From positions 95,654,780 through 95,718,779 of the forward strand of contig JASWHV010000009.1 of NCBI GenBank assembly GCA_030760725.1: a stretch of DNA of 64,000 nucleotides, written 5' to 3'. The translations under genes were made by a program, and so were the position numbers. The notes below the pieces were generated by a model that saw nothing but the letters and a program-made list of their open reading frames with translations, did not search any database and was not told where the DNA came from. This document shows, piece by piece, positions 24,236-36,430 of the stretch. Each line of letters opens with the position of its first letter. Positions within the stretch are counted from its first letter, which is position 1. This DNA comes from Neostapfia colusana (taxonomy: Eukaryota > Streptophyta > Magnoliopsida > Poales > Poaceae).

Positions 24236-27200
24236 TGTAAGGGCCTCAGTTTTTGACACACATTTGCAGTGTTCATCACCACACCACACACCTCATTTGA
24301 GGAAGGATGATGTACACAATTGAAGAGCAAGTAACAATTATCAACATGCTCATTAGAGAACAAACTCACACATTGCCAAAGTGGTATTTCACACATGTGA
24401 TATAAGGGGGCTGGACATATGAAAACTCCTATTCATTGCTAAGGATGTCCATGCCAAGTTTCACCCAAATTCAAAACCTTTTTGACGTCATTTTGGGTAT
24501 AGTTAGGAAGAGGGCAGTTTGAAACCATATTCAAATTCAAACTGTTTTTATCCCATGAATTTAAAAGTGGGAGGCATATTCTTACTCAGCACATTTTTGT
24601 GAGCCCACACACCAATTTTCACTCCATTTGGAGTTGATCTTGACATGAGCTAAGTGGGACAAATTCAAACTTCATTTGAATTTAAAACTGTACTTGTGCT
24701 GAAATTCACTCAAACCAAACCCAATTTGAACTTTGATCAATTCAAATGGTTCATGGGTGAATAATTTGAATTACCAGGGGTACTATGGGGTTCACTGTTT
24801 ACAACAGTGATTAGGAGTAAATTTCAGAGGTTAAAACTGGAAGTGGGACCCACATGTCAGCCACTGCTCAGATCAAACCGACTGAGACTTTTCTCACTCG
24901 GGTCGCCGAGCCGCCGCTGCGATCGCCACCGAGGGCAGCCGCCGCGCCAGCAGCTGCTTGCCCACGCGCGGGCGTGAGGCGGTGCAGAGCCTTCTTAAGG
25001 CGCCTGCCCCCCCTCCTCGGCCGAGGCATCGCCGTTCTTCCCCGCAAGAACTCAGCGCCGGCCGAAGTTTTCCGCAGCTCAGAATTGATCGGAGAACGCC
25101 GATCACAGCTCCCTCCGTCCACTCCAGAGCCCCAGCAAGGTACTAGAGACCTCCTCCGTCCTCCCCGCTGGTAGAATTCAGTCGAAACCGATCGATATCG
25201 GCTGTGCCGAAAGATCAAATTCGGGACTTGGAACCACCGCACCTCGGGCTCTCGTGGATAGCCCAACCAGGGCGTTGTCACGCCCGAGCCAAGGCACCCT
25301 TGGACGCGCCGGTGACCGGTGCTGCTCACCCCCGAGCCACAGCTTGAGTGGTTGCTCACCGGCGGCGAATTTCCATTTTTCCCCGTTTCTGTGTGCAGAA
25401 CGACCTTCGGGTGCGGTTCTGTCAAATTCGTGCTCTAGAAAGGATTAGCGGGCCTCAATCCGCTCTCACACAAGCTAGACACGGTAACGCACAAGTTGCC
25501 TTCACAACTCTTGGCCGGAGAACCTCTGTACCCGGCGTAATTCGAGGTCTACCAATGGCGGAATGAACGGGCGGCATCGGGCGCATGGTGAGGACCTACT
25601 TCGGGCCTTCCCCGAGCTGCCTCAAGCTCATGTCGACCTTCCCTGAGGTCCACTGATGCTTCCCGACCGCTTGCTCGAGTAGTTGGGGTGCTAGGGATGT
25701 CAGCCGATATGGCCGAAGTCTTTCCGAGGTGGCGGCTCGTCGCCGACCATGCACCGGCCATTATCATGAGCAGCCGACCCAGGAATCCTGTTCCCCGAGT
25801 GAAAGTAGGCAGGGGCGGCCAAAATCGTGAAGTTTGGAGCTGTACAGAAGCCGGCGGCGAGCTCTTCGGCGAGGCTCCTCGGCGGCAGAGCGCGGGCGTC
25901 GGGAGATTGACGAAGGGGTGGACCCCAGCTGTCAGCGGCCGATATTTTGAATCGGGATCCGGCTGCGGCCGGGATCGGCTGTGCTGGCGCGCAAATACCC
26001 TGTGAGCTCCGGTGTGCCAGACACCTCCGCGCCCGACACGTGTCCTCGCGGGCCCCCGTGAGATTTGAATTTTTCCCCGATTTTCAGAATTCTTCCAAAC
26101 TTCAAATCCTCATAACTTTGGCTAGAAAGCTCCAAATTGAGTGAACCAAATTTTGCTGGATTCTGCTCTCTGAGTACTTTAGTTTCACCTCATGAAATTC
26201 CTTATTTTTCCAGAATTAATTCCTCAAATTTAAAATGTTTGGAATTTTAACTGGGGAATCCTTTGGAGGAAAATCCTGAAATTTTGCTGGGATGTTCACC
26301 AAAATATCCCTGAACTACCATAAAAATTTCAGATCCATTTGAGCTCATTTAATCCACCTAATGATGTGATTAGTGAAACTGTTCCAGAGAAAATAGAAAG
26401 TGTTCAGAAACATTTTCAGAATTTTCTCTGAAAGTGTTTAGCTCATATCTTTAGTTAGGAACTTCCAAATTAAGTGAAACCAACTCCATTAGAACCCTCT
26501 GAAAATCTAGTTTTCAGAAAGTCATAGTTTGTTTCATGAAAATCCCTAGAACACCCTAAGAGCTCCAATTAAGGTCAAGGACATAATTAATTGTGGAGGG
26601 CTCAAATGAGCTTTGCTGCAACTAAAACTTGACCAAGTTTCTATTTAGGTTGTAACAAAGCCACAGTAAAAGTTTCACAGTCATAGAGTCTGTCTAATGG
26701 GACTTATAAGCTTCACAAGTTTAAAAGTTAATACAAACACATTTAAATTGATACACATGTTTCTTATCATGTAGTCGCTAAGGTCGAGGAGGAACCCGAA
26801 GTCCTAGACTTCGTAACTCCGGAGGAGCAGCTAGCCTACGACCAAGAGCAGCAAGGCAAGCTCCGGTTTGCATTAACCTTTTTACAATTTTTATTGTTTT
26901 GAGCACATACTTGATTACTTTATTCCTTGCATTTGAATATTGTTTGGAACCCTAAATGCATAGCCAAGAAAACCATGGATTGGGTTTAGGATTGCAAACC
27001 CCGTTAGCTACTGCATTGCTATGATAGAATAGGATTCTGTACAAGTCGAGTAGTTGGAACTACTCGCGAGCATAGGCTAGAGGCACTCGACTCGGGTAGT
27101 GATAGCACATGAAACACATGGCAAGAAAATGAGACCAAGTGGAGGGTAAGGGCAACAGGACATTGGGGCCTGTGTGCTGTAGCTCCGCTTGTGTCGATTG

Positions 27201-28260
27201 AGGACCGAGCCGTGTGCGGGCCTGTTGAACAAGCTAGAACAGTACCGAAGACCTACCGGCTATATGGGAACCGGGAAACTGATGTAACTCGGGTAGCTGG
27301 GTGTTGAGGCATAGCTGGTCGTTCAGAGGGTAGGTTGAGAGCTTGAGGTGTAAATCGGCTGGCGGCACTGAGATGCGCGTGCAGAGACCTCTTGCTCGGG
27401 ACGATTGGACCGGTTCAACATTTGGCTAACGGGTGAAAGGTAGTCGCGTACGATGTCAGTGATGGTTGCTGTAGGCAACATCGAGTACGGGCATACGTGA
27501 CGGGTTGTTCGGGTAACCCTGCAGGTGTAAATCGATTTTAATTGCCGTCCCTCGCGGTCAGTGAGTACCACTTGTTCACTGTACCATGACGTAGAAAGAA
27601 TAGGCTAGACACATGTTAAAATGTTGCTGATTGAATAATGGACATTGATTGCTATGATATGCTGTAGTTTAGAGCTAACTAAAGTTCTTTTCAAACTTTA
27701 GGCAAAGTACATGAGAGAAATGCGTTTCTTGTTCGATTGCGGCTCTCTCATGTGCCTTAGCGTAAGGTTCTCCACAACCTGCTGCTAAAAACTTGAAAGT
27801 AAGGTTCCACTAATTAGGCGAGTCCTTTGCAAATGATTTTACCTCATGTACCCACCATCCCCTCATGTAGAAGTTCCATGTTTAGGTGAGACGGGTCAGA
27901 CATGCTGAGCCTTCGTGCTCACTGCTTGTGTTTGAAGCTTTTGCAGGGTTCTATGAGGAAGGGACTCCCGAAGAGGAGACGGAACCCCAGGAGGGGAATC
28001 TCGTCGAGTGGGAGTCGTGCACGCCGCAGAGTTAGTGTGCGTGTGTGCTAGCAAGGACACGTTCAAGGGCTGAACGTGGACTTGATGCGTAGTCTACGCT
28101 CGTGATAGACTGGACTTATTTTGATGTAAACATGTTCATAAATTGTTTATGTAATAAAATTTCGCTTCCGCTTTGTACCTTTGACGTGTGTTATCCGGTG
28201 CTGTGCAACGCAGCACCCCTCAGCGTGATCCTGGCTCGACAGGACCTTGGGGTCGTGTCA
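24236..28260 (+). repeat. 3' LTR of element A
   Basis: The LTR is 4,025 bp from TGTAAGGGCC to GTGTCA, directly after the PPT. AATAAA lies at 28153-28158. A PBS and leader follow at once instead of a target-site duplication, so this LTR also acts as the 5' LTR of a broken downstream unit. Confidence 0.93.
25563..28035 (+). CDS. LTR-embedded spliced small acidic ORF (A, 3' LTR), intact
   Basis: Exon 1 is 25563-25587 (donor GTGAGG). Exon 2 is 26775-26855 (81 nt, acceptor CATGTAG, donor GCAAGC). Exon 3 is 27947-28035 (acceptor TTTTGCAG, TAG 28033-28035). The joined frame is open and phase 1 throughout. The small upstream ORF overlaps the ATG as ATGA, as in B. It stays open although element A's gag and pol are heavily mutated, which is at least notable. 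Function is unknown. Confidence 0.52.
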
Positions 28261-28967
28261 GCGCTGGTATCAGAGCTCGCTTGAGGTTTAACACAGTACA
28301 AAGGTCTTCTTTTTCAAAAATCCAGTGAGGAACGAGTTAGTAGCCCGTATAAGGATGTTATTAGCATATAGAAAGTGGCATATTAACCTATCTGTTATGT
28401 CAGAAAATTGTGCATCTCGGGACGTTCATGTCTTGGGGGTGCACGTAAGCGCTGTCTACCAGTGCGCACAAGCTGAAGGGTGGAGCCCCACGGGTGGCAG
28501 GTAACCTGACCCGCTTTGATATCCTCTACGACTCTTCATGTAGTTTGGGGTATTCGAGCAACGTCTGTCCCTGGCGTGCGTGGTGCAACTTGGGAGACCC
28601 CGTCATGTGGTCTAAAACGTGAACACGTAACTCAAGGCGTGTTTGGTTTGAGAACATCCGGGCGAGTGATGACGGCCGGGTGTACGAACTGTATGGATTC
28701 CGGACTCGGTGTGCAACCGAGTCTGACGATTGATTGAGTTTCTGCAGGTAGCCTGACCACGAAATGGTAGACGTGTAGCATCCGTGTGCGAGTGACGTTT
28801 AGTGCCACTGAATTAACGAAGCCGGCTAAGTCCGGTATAGGTTTTTCCTTTGAGAGGACGTAGTACCGACATAATTTGGTGATGCATCGACGTCACACCC
28901 CATTAAATGAACAACTTCATTTAAAACTTGAAGGTTTTGATCTAAAGTAGTAAAACTTGATGTAACT
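28261..28967 (+). mobile_element. Second PBS and leader fragment of the A family
   Basis: PBS TGGTATCAGAGC is at 28265-28276 and the following leader matches 1470-2176, sharing A-type variants. It stops abruptly after GATGTAACTC and is joined to a different LTR (E). This is the start of a second internal region sharing the LTR at 24236-28260. Confidence 0.88.
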
Positions 28968-30131
28968 CATGTCTGTGTCGATTAAGGCCCGTCCGTGCTT
29001 GCATAGCCCTGCCTGTGTCGGTTAAGGCCCGTCCGTGCTTGGCCCTGTTGGACAAGTTTGAGTTGTGTACCGGGCGCATACTGGTTATATGGGACCCAGG
29101 AAACCGATGTACCTTGGGAGATCCATAGTGGAACTTTTCCAACTGCCTTAGGCTTTCGGCGTCAGGGTAGCAGGAGGTACCTCGCTCAAGAACATACCAC
29201 AGCGGGTATGTACCTTGAGGGAGCTTGCATACTCGGTGCAGTTGGACTGCGTCCAATGTGGAAGATCTTGGGAAAGGTGGCCGCGTACAACGTCAGTCGA
29301 GGTTGCTGCCGGCAACTCGGAGTACGGGTGTACGTGTCGTGTAGTCCGGGCGTGTACTGATTCGAATCACCGTCGCTCGCGGTTATATGAGCATACTTGC
29401 CCACTGCGTCTTGACGTAGTAAGAACTGAACTGGTTATTCTTTTGAACTTGATACGGTTGTGCTATAACTTGTATTGCAACCATGATTGAATTAGAGATA
29501 GGGTCATTAAACTTTACTTTCACTTTGTGCAAGGAGCATCGCAACAAAGCGTTTCTTGTTTGATTGTGGAGTTGCTATGCTTTTCGGCTCAAGGTCTGCA
29601 CAATGAGGCTTAAAATCTGAAAGTTAAGGATCAACTTTAGGCGAGTCCTTTATGCAAATCTAGCCGACCCAATTGCAACCGTCACACATGTAGAGTTTCT
29701 TGTTTAGGAGAGACGGGTCAGACTTGCTGAGCCTATGTGCTCACGCTTGCTATATAGTGGTTTTGCAGGTTAACAACGATGCTGAAAAGAAGGTTGTCCG
29801 GTGAGACTCGGGGACTCCCGAGTCAGGTCACACATGGAGAACCCAGCCGCTGCTGCTTGTCTTCGTGTTGCTAGCGAGAGAAGTCCGCGGGCTGGACTTC
29901 ATCTCGAGTGCTCTAGGTTATTCGAAGTGAGTTGATACAGACTTCCGCTGTAGTTACTTGATGTAAAGTATTTACAAAGAAAAACTTGTAAGCTTCCGCT
30001 ATTGTTTTATGTAATACATTGTTCCTCGTATGTGTGCTGTTTGGTGCCGCACAACACGGCACCACCCAATGCGATTCCCTGGCGAGTGGCCTGTCTCGGT
30101 TGGACGGGCCGCGTCAGCGTGGTATCAGAGT
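28968..30131 (+). repeat. LTR E, 5'-truncated, with PBS
   Basis: This is a diverged relative of the A-type LTR. Recognisable shared landmarks are the GACGGGTCAGACTTGCTGAGCC motif region near 29714 and a terminal GCGTCA at 30116. PBS TGGTATCAGAGT (30120-30131) follows after three bases. Its first 80 bp hold an imperfect 40-bp direct repeat (about 28971-29010 and 29011-29047). The acidic last exon of the LTR gene is not conserved here. Confidence 0.75.
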
Positions 30132-33100
30132 TGAGCCCTGTCTCAGTCGGTACCGCGCCCGTCACAGAGTGCGGCCCACCTGTCAGCCTCATAATGGGCT
30201 CAACCGACTGAAGAGCTGTTGCTCTGTTTCTCAGGCTGAGGCAGCGCGCGCCACCGAGCCAAAACATCGTCCAGCTCCTGCTTCATTCCCTCGTGCTGGA
30301 TTCCAGCTGCCCGATGCCTTATCCCTCTTCGGCATGCTCCATTTGCTCACAAGCTGAAGAACCACAGTTCTTTTCCTCCTCGCACCGAGCTCAGCCGAGA
30401 CTTTTTCGCTACCTTGGTTCCGATCGGGAAACCAGCAAAACTCACGCACACCATTTCTCCGAGCTGCAAAACAGCACTGCAGCATCTCCTCTGACCTTCT
30501 AGCCACAAGAACAACCTGAAATCGGCTCTCCTCGAGCAACCCCAAACATTTTTGCGGTGACCCGATAGTTACCGCCGTTCGGTGCTCACGTGGGCAGCCC
30601 AACTCCGTGGTTTTCACGCCCAAGCAAGGACGCTCAAAGGGGCGCTAGACCAGAGCACTGCTTCTGCACAACCGGTTGATCAAGCCATGGATCGTCGCCG
30701 ACGAATTCAGTGAAGTTCTTCCGGCGTGCACAAACCAACGTTCCAGTACGGGAACTCCAAATTCTTCCTTCCTATTCGTTGTTAGATCACCAAATCTTGC
30801 ACACAGTGGCTGGACTAGCCGGCGATCTAGTTTGAAACTGACTCGAAGTGGCGTATTTCGAGTTTTCCCGAGCGCGAACATGTCGGCATGAAGCGGGCGC
30901 ATGGTGAGAACTACTTTGGAGCCATTTTCGAGCTCAAGTGTATGTGTGCCGATCTACCCTAGTACCCACTGGTGCTCTAGAGCCGTTTAGCCGAGCTTTT
31001 GGCGGGCTAGGTCGGTCAGCCAACGGCACCGAAGGTATACCAAAGCTGCCGCATGCCGCCGACGGTGTTCCGGCCGCCGGTAGCTCTAGCTCGTGCCACA
31101 GACGGGTTCCTCACCCTCCAAAACTCACAGGCGGCAAGAATTAAGCCGAGTGGTGGCCGGAGAAGCAAGTTTCGTCAAACTCCGTCAAGGGGGCGGCGCG
31201 CATGCGCCGTGGTTGGAGAAGGGACTGTGCGTGGGACTCACGTGCAGTCTTTTAAACTTTTCCCTCGATTTTCAGTTTCTAGTTCAATTTTAAATACCCA
31301 TAACTTTGGCTAGGAAACTCCAAATCGAGTGAACCACAATTTGTTGGATTCAGCTCTCTGTGTACTTTCCAACCAAACAAGTTTCACTCTATGAAAATAT
31401 TTATTTATCCAGAATTAATTCTTCAAAATTTAAACTGTTTAGAATTTTACCTGGAGAACCCCTGAGTGGAAAATTCTGAAATTTGTCCAGGATGTTCCTT
31501 ATAATATCTCTGAGCTACCATAAACATTTAGAACACCCTAAGAGCTCTAATTAAGGCCAAATACACATTTATTTGTGCAGGGCTCAAATGAGCTTTGCTT
31601 CAAATGAAATTTGGCCAAGTTTCTTTTTTGGTTGTATCCAAACCACAGTAAAAATTTCGAAGTCATTAGGCCTGTATAGTTATACTTATAGCCTTAAAAA
31701 TATCAAATTCAACCCATATGCATTTAAATTGACACGCATATATGTTTATCTCGTGTAGTCGCTAAGATCTAAGAAGGCCCGGAGGTTCTGCATTTCATTA
31801 CTCCGGAGGAACAGCTAGCTTACGACCAGCAGCAAGGCAAGCTCCGGTTTGCATTAGCCATTTCATAAATTTTATTGTTTTGAGAACGTACTTTAAGTAT
31901 TTTTTACAATTGTGCATTAGAGTCTTGTTTGAAAACCCAAATGCATAGCCAAGAGAACCATGGTTTTGGGCTTAGGTTTTAAACCTCGAGTAGCCACTGC
32001 AATGCTAAGATAGTGTAGGATTCGGTACAAGTCGAGTAGTTGGAACTACTCGCGAGAATAGACTAGACGCACACCACTCGGTTAGAGATAGCAAATGAAT
32101 CACATGGCAAGAAAAATGAGACCGAGCGGAGAGTAAGGACAGCAGGACTTTGGGGCCTCGGTGCCAAAGCTCCGCTTGTGTTGATTGAGGATCGAGCCGT
32201 GTGCAGGCCTGTTGAACAAGCAAGAACAGTATGAAGGACCTACCGGATATATGGGAACCGGGAAACCGATGTAATTCAGGTAGCGATCTGTTGAGGCATT
32301 GCTTGTCGTCCAGAGGGTAGGTTGAGAGCGGCGAGGTGTAAACCGGCTTGGGGCACTGCGGATGCTCCGCAGAGACCTTCTGCTCGGGGTGATAGGACCG
32401 GTTCAACACTTGGCTGACGGATGAAAGGTGGTTGTGTACGACGTCCGTGATGGTTTCTGTGGGCAACATCGAGTACGGGCGTATGTGACAGGTTATTCGG
32501 GTAACCCAGCAGGAATAAAACGATTATAATTGCCGTCCCTCACGGTCAGTGAGTACCACTTGTTCACTGTACCATGACATAGAAAGAACGGGCTAGTGCC
32601 ATGTTAAAAGATTGCTGATTGAAAGCTGTACTTTGTTTGCGAATGACTTGCTGTAGTTTAGAGCTAATTAAATTTCTTTTCAACCTTGGGCAAAGCACAT
32701 GAGAGAAATGTGTTTCTTGTTTGATTGCGGCTCTCTTATGTGTCTTAGCACGAGGTTCTCCAACAACTGGTTGCTAAAACTTGAAAGTAAGGTTCAACTA
32801 TTTAGGGGTGTCTTTTGCAATATACATTCCATTATACACTGCAAACCCAGCATGTAGAGTTCCATGTGTAGGTAAGACGGGTTAGTCTCGCTGAGCCATC
32901 GTGCTCATTGCTTGTGTTTGAAGCGTTTGCAGGGTGCTATGAGGAGGAGGCTCCCGAGGAGGAGACGACCCCCCAAGACAGAAACACCATCGAGTGGGAG
33001 CCATGTACGCCGCCGTGTTAGTATGCGTGTGTGCTAGTGGGAACACGTTCACAGGCTGAATGTGAACTCTTTTGCTTATTCTATGCCCGTGAGTGTAGAC

Positions 33101-33245
33101 TTGATGTATTTTGGATGTAATTATGTTTATAAACACTTTTATGTAATAAAATTTTGCTTCCGCTTTGTACCTTTCATGTGTGTTATCCGGTGTTGTGCAA
33201 CGCAGCACCCCTCAGCGTGATCCGGGCTAGTCGAGACCGTTGGGT
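30132..33245 (+). repeat. LTR F, 5'-truncated, diverged A-type LTR
   Basis: Starting just after E's PBS, the sequence matches the middle and end of A/B LTRs at moderate identity: the GC-rich core near 30150-31250, then the AT-rich part and tail. AATAAA lies at about 33143-33148. Relative to copy G it lacks about 200 bp (joined near 31530). It does not end in the usual TGTCA. Instead it is fused near 33245 to the last bases of another element's internal region. Confidence 0.75.
30888..33021 (+). pseudogene. LTR-embedded spliced small acidic ORF (F), one stop
   Basis: Exon 1 is 30888-30903 (ATG, five codons plus one base, then donor GTGAGA). Exon 2 is 31759-31836 (78 nt, acceptor TCGTGTAG, donor GCAAGC). 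Exon 3 is 32933-33021 (acceptor GTTTGCAG, TAG 33019-33021). Junction phases match those of A and B. A GAA codon near the start of exon 2 has become TAA. The overlapping ATGA arrangement of a tiny upstream ORF (first ATG 30880) is kept. The exon 3 protein keeps the acidic PEEET block and ends CTPPC. Confidence 0.5.
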
Positions 33246-33645
33246 CCTCGCAGAGGACGAGATTTATGTTAAGGGGGGTAGGTTTGTAACACCCTCATTT
33301 CCACCATCATGCAATTGCATCCATTCTCATGTAGAGATCACTTAGAAATAGAAGAGAAATGGGATAAAACCGTGGCCGCACCTTAGAGATAACGCTTCTA
33401 GAAGAATTTTAGAGATAAAGCTTCTAGAAGAATTTTAGAGATAAAGCTTCTAGAAGAATATTGGAGATAAAGCTTCTAGAAGAATCATGAAGATAAAGAT
33501 TCTAGAAGAATCTTGGAGATAAATCTTCTAGAAGAATCTTGGAGTTAAAACTTAGAGATAAAGCTTCTAGAAGAATTTTTGAGATAAATCTTAGAGATAA
33601 AGCTTCTAGAGAACCCTAGAGATAGAGCTTAGGTTATCTCTAAAT
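33246..33645 (+). mobile_element. Internal-region tail, PPT and head of an H-type LTR (first copy)
   Basis: GACGAGATTTATG, then TTAAGGGGGGTAGGTT (PPT), then TGTAACACCC starting at 33285. This is the normal layout of an internal 3' end and LTR start, but everything between LTR F and the PPT is missing. The LTR head includes the tandem array at 33395-33611. It breaks at about 33645 into LTR G. Confidence 0.7.
33395..33611 (+). repeat. 26-bp tandem array with heat-shock-element-like cores (first copy)
   Basis: The repeat unit is about 26 bp, of the type AGAGATAAAGCTTCTAGAAG plus AATTTT. TTCTAGAAG occurs at about 33396, 33422, 33448, 33474, 33500, 33526 and 33565, with a degenerate copy at 33602. 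CTTCTAGAAG is a perfect palindrome and fits nTTCnnGAAn, the two-unit core of heat-shock elements. A simple minisatellite without regulatory role is the alternative. Confidence 0.75.
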
Positions 33646-36285
33646 CTTGCACACAGGGGCTGGACTAGCCGGCGACCTAGCTTGAAACAGACTCGGAGCG
33701 GCATATTTTGAGTTTTCCTGAGCGCGCACATGTCAGCATGAAGCGGGCGCACGGTGAGAACTACTTTGGAGCCGTTTCCGAGCTCAAGTGTATGTGTGCC
33801 GGTCCACCCTAGTTTATCCGAGCTTTTGGTGGGCTAGGTCGGTCGGCCAACGGCGTCGAAGGTGTACCGAAGCCGCCGCACACCGCCGACGGTGTTCCGG
33901 CCGCCGGTAGCTCTAGCTCGTGCCACAGATGGGTTCCTCACCCTCCAAAACTCACAGGTGGCGAGAATTAAGCCGAGAGGTGGCCCTAGAAGCAAGTTTC
34001 GTTGAATTCCGGCAAGGGGGGGCGCGCGCGGGGGGCACTGGAGGTTGAAGAAGGTACTGTACGTGGGACCCACGTGCAGTCTTCTAAACTTTTCCCCCGA
34101 TTTTCAGTTTCTAGTTCAACCTCAAACACCCATAACTTTTGCTAGGAAACTCCAAATCGAGTGAACCACATTTTGTTGGATTCAGCTCTCTGAGTACTTT
34201 CCAACAAATCAAGTTTCACTCTATGAAAATATTTCTCCAGAATTAATTCTTCAATATTTAAACTGTTTAGAATTTTAACTGGAGAACTTCTTAGTGGAAA
34301 ATTCTGAAATTTGGCCAGGATGTTCCTTATAATATCTTTGAGCTACCATAAACATTTCAGATCCATCCGAGCTCATTTGATCCACCTAATGATGTGATTA
34401 ATGAAACTGGTCCAGACAAAAAGAAAAATGTTCAGAAACATTTTTCAGATTTTCTTTGAACTTGTTTATCTCATATATTTTGATAGGAATCTTCAAATAG
34501 ATGAAACCAATTCCATTAGAACTCTCTAAAAATCTAGTTTCCAGAAAGTCATGGCTTGCTCCATGAAAATCCTTCGAACACCCTAAGAGCTCTAATTAAG
34601 GCCAAATACACATTTATTTGTGCAGGGCTCAAATGAGCTTTGCTTCAAATGAAATTTGGCCAAGTTTATTTTTAGGTTGTATCCAAACCACTGTAAAAAT
34701 TTCAGAGTCATTAGGCCTGTCTAGTTATACTTATAGCCTTAACAATATCAAATTTAACCCATATGCATTTAAATTGACACGCATATATGTTTATCTCGTG
34801 TAGTCGCTAAGATCGAAGAAGGCCCGGGGGTTCTGGATTTCATTACTCCGGAGGAACAGCTAGCTTACGACCAGCAGCAAGGCAAGCTCCGGTTTGAATT
34901 AGCTGTTTCATAAATTTTATTGTTTTGAGAACTTTAAGTATTTCTTACAATTGTGCATTATAGTCTTGTTTGAAAACCCAAATGCATAGCCAAGAGAACC
35001 AGGGTTTTGGTCTTAGGTTTTAAACCTCTAGTATCCACTGTAGTGCTAAGATAGTGTAGAGTTCGGTACAAGTCGAGTAGTTGGAACTACTCGCGACAAT
35101 AGGCTAGAGGCACACTACTCGGTTAGAGATAGCAAATGAATCACATGGAAAGAAAAATGAGACCGAGCGGAGAGTAAGGACAGAACTTTGGGGCCTTGGT
35201 GCCATAGCTCCGCTTGTGTCGATTGAGGACCGAGCCATGTGCGGGCCTGTTGAACAAGCTAGAACAGTACCGAAGACCTACCGGATATATGGGAACCGGG
35301 AAACCGATGTAATTTAGGTAGCGATCTGTTGAGGCATTGCTTGTCATTCAGAGGGTAGGTTGAGAGCAGCAAGGTGTAAATCAGCTTGCAGGCAATGCAG
35401 ATGCTCCGCACAGAGACCTTCTGTTCAGGACGATAGGACCGGTTCAACACTTGGCTGACAGGTGAAAGGTTGTTGCGTACGACGTCCCTGATGGTTGCTG
35501 TGGGCAACATCGAGTACGGGCGTACGTGACAGGTTATTCGGGTAACCCTGCAGGTGTAAAACGATTATAATCGTCGTTCCTCACAGTCAGTGAGTACCAC
35601 TTGTTCACTGTACCATGACATAGAAAAAACAGGCTAGTGTCATGTAAAAAGATTGCTGATTGAAAGCTGCACTTTGTTTGCTAATGACTTGCTGTAGTTT
35701 AGAGCTAATTAAAGTTCTTTTCAACCTTGGGCAAAGAACATGAGATAAATGTGTTTCTTGTTTGATTTAGGCTCTCTTATGTGTCTTAGCACGAGGATCT
35801 CCAACAACTGGTTGCTAAAACTTGAAAGTAAGGTTCAACTATTTAGGCGTGTGTTTTGCAATATACATTCCATTATACACTGCAAACCCAGCATGTAGAG
35901 TTCCATGTGTAGGTAAGACTGGTTAGTCTTGCTGAGCCATCGTGCTCATTGCTTGTGTTTGAAGCGTTTGCAGGGTGCAATGAGGAGGAGGCTCCCGAGG
36001 AGGAGACGGACCCCCAAGAGAGAAACACCGTCGAGTGCGAGCCGTGCACGCCGCCGTGTTAGTATGCGTGTGTGCTAGTGGGAACACGTTCACGGGCTGA
36101 ACGTGAACTCTTTTGCTTAGTCTACGCATGAGTGTAGACTTGACGTATTTGGATATAATTATGTTTATAAACACTTTTATGTAATAAAACTTTGCTTCCG
36201 CTATGTACCTTTTATATTTGTTATCCGGTGTTGTGCAACGCATCACCCCTCAGCATGATCCGGGCTAGTCGAGACCGTCGGGTCC
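33646..36285 (+). repeat. LTR G, second copy of the F-type LTR segment
   Basis: It matches F from about 30794 to its end, with substitutions and about 200 bp that F lacks (near 34360-34560). Its 5' part is missing and replaced by the H-type LTR head. AATAAA lies at 36183-36188. It ends in the same fusion to an internal tail and PPT as F, so F and G are copies of one tandem unit of about 3 kb. Confidence 0.78.
33738..36062 (+). CDS. LTR-embedded spliced small acidic ORF (G), intact
   Basis: Exon 1 is 33738-33753 (ATG, five codons plus one base, donor GTGAGA). Exon 2 is 34804-34881 (78 nt, acceptor CGTGTAG, donor GCAAGC). Exon 3 is 35974-36062 (acceptor TTTGCAG, TAG 36060-36062). The joined phase-1 frame is open and gives about 60 residues. 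Compared with B the protein keeps VLDF, TPEEQLAYDQ, the acidic PEEET block and an E-x-CTP C-terminus, despite considerable divergence of surrounding non-coding LTR sequence. Function is unknown. Confidence 0.55.
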
Positions 36286-36430
36286 TCATAGAGGGCGAGA
36301 TTTATGTTAAAGGGGGTAGGTTTGTAACACCCACATTTCCATCATCATGCATTGCATCCATCCTCATGTAGAGATCACTTAAAAATAGAACAGAAATGGG
36401 ATAAGACCCTGGTTGCACCTAAGAGATAAC

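Larger units (their letters stand above)
1..28260 (+). mobile_element. Element A: Ty3/gypsy chromovirus, split by element B
   Basis: The element is a long-LTR Ty3/gypsy retrotransposon whose left end lies outside the window. The 5' LTR ends in TGTCA at 1469 and the 3' LTR spans 24236-28260. The internal region is in two pieces, 1470-2696 and 18122-24235, because element B sits between them. Without B and the duplicated GATCT the two pieces total 7,341 bp, almost exactly the 7,338 bp of B's internal region. This confirms that A was complete before B inserted. Order: PBS, leader, ORF0, gag, protease, RT, RNase H, integrase, chromodomain, PPT. A carries many nonsense codons and is more decayed than B. 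The chromodomain and LTR size suggest the Tekay/Del group of chromoviruses, which is a family-level inference. Confidence 0.93.

Noticed and set aside
29216..29404. Host tRNA or small RNA genes in the LTR region.
   Set aside because: The only tRNA-like sequence recognised in the window is the short PBS complement. No cloverleaf or A/B box pair was found.
28942..29490. Frames on both strands in LTR E.
   Set aside because: They overlap each other and match no conserved frame. The expected acidic last exon is absent here.
30120..30131. LTR E plus LTR F as one intact element.
   Set aside because: Only the PBS and a few bases separate them, with no leader, gag or PPT. They are truncated pieces joined by rearrangement.
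33395..33611. A CRISPR array.
   Set aside because: The units are contiguous 26-bp tandem repeats without unique spacers, in a plant LTR context.
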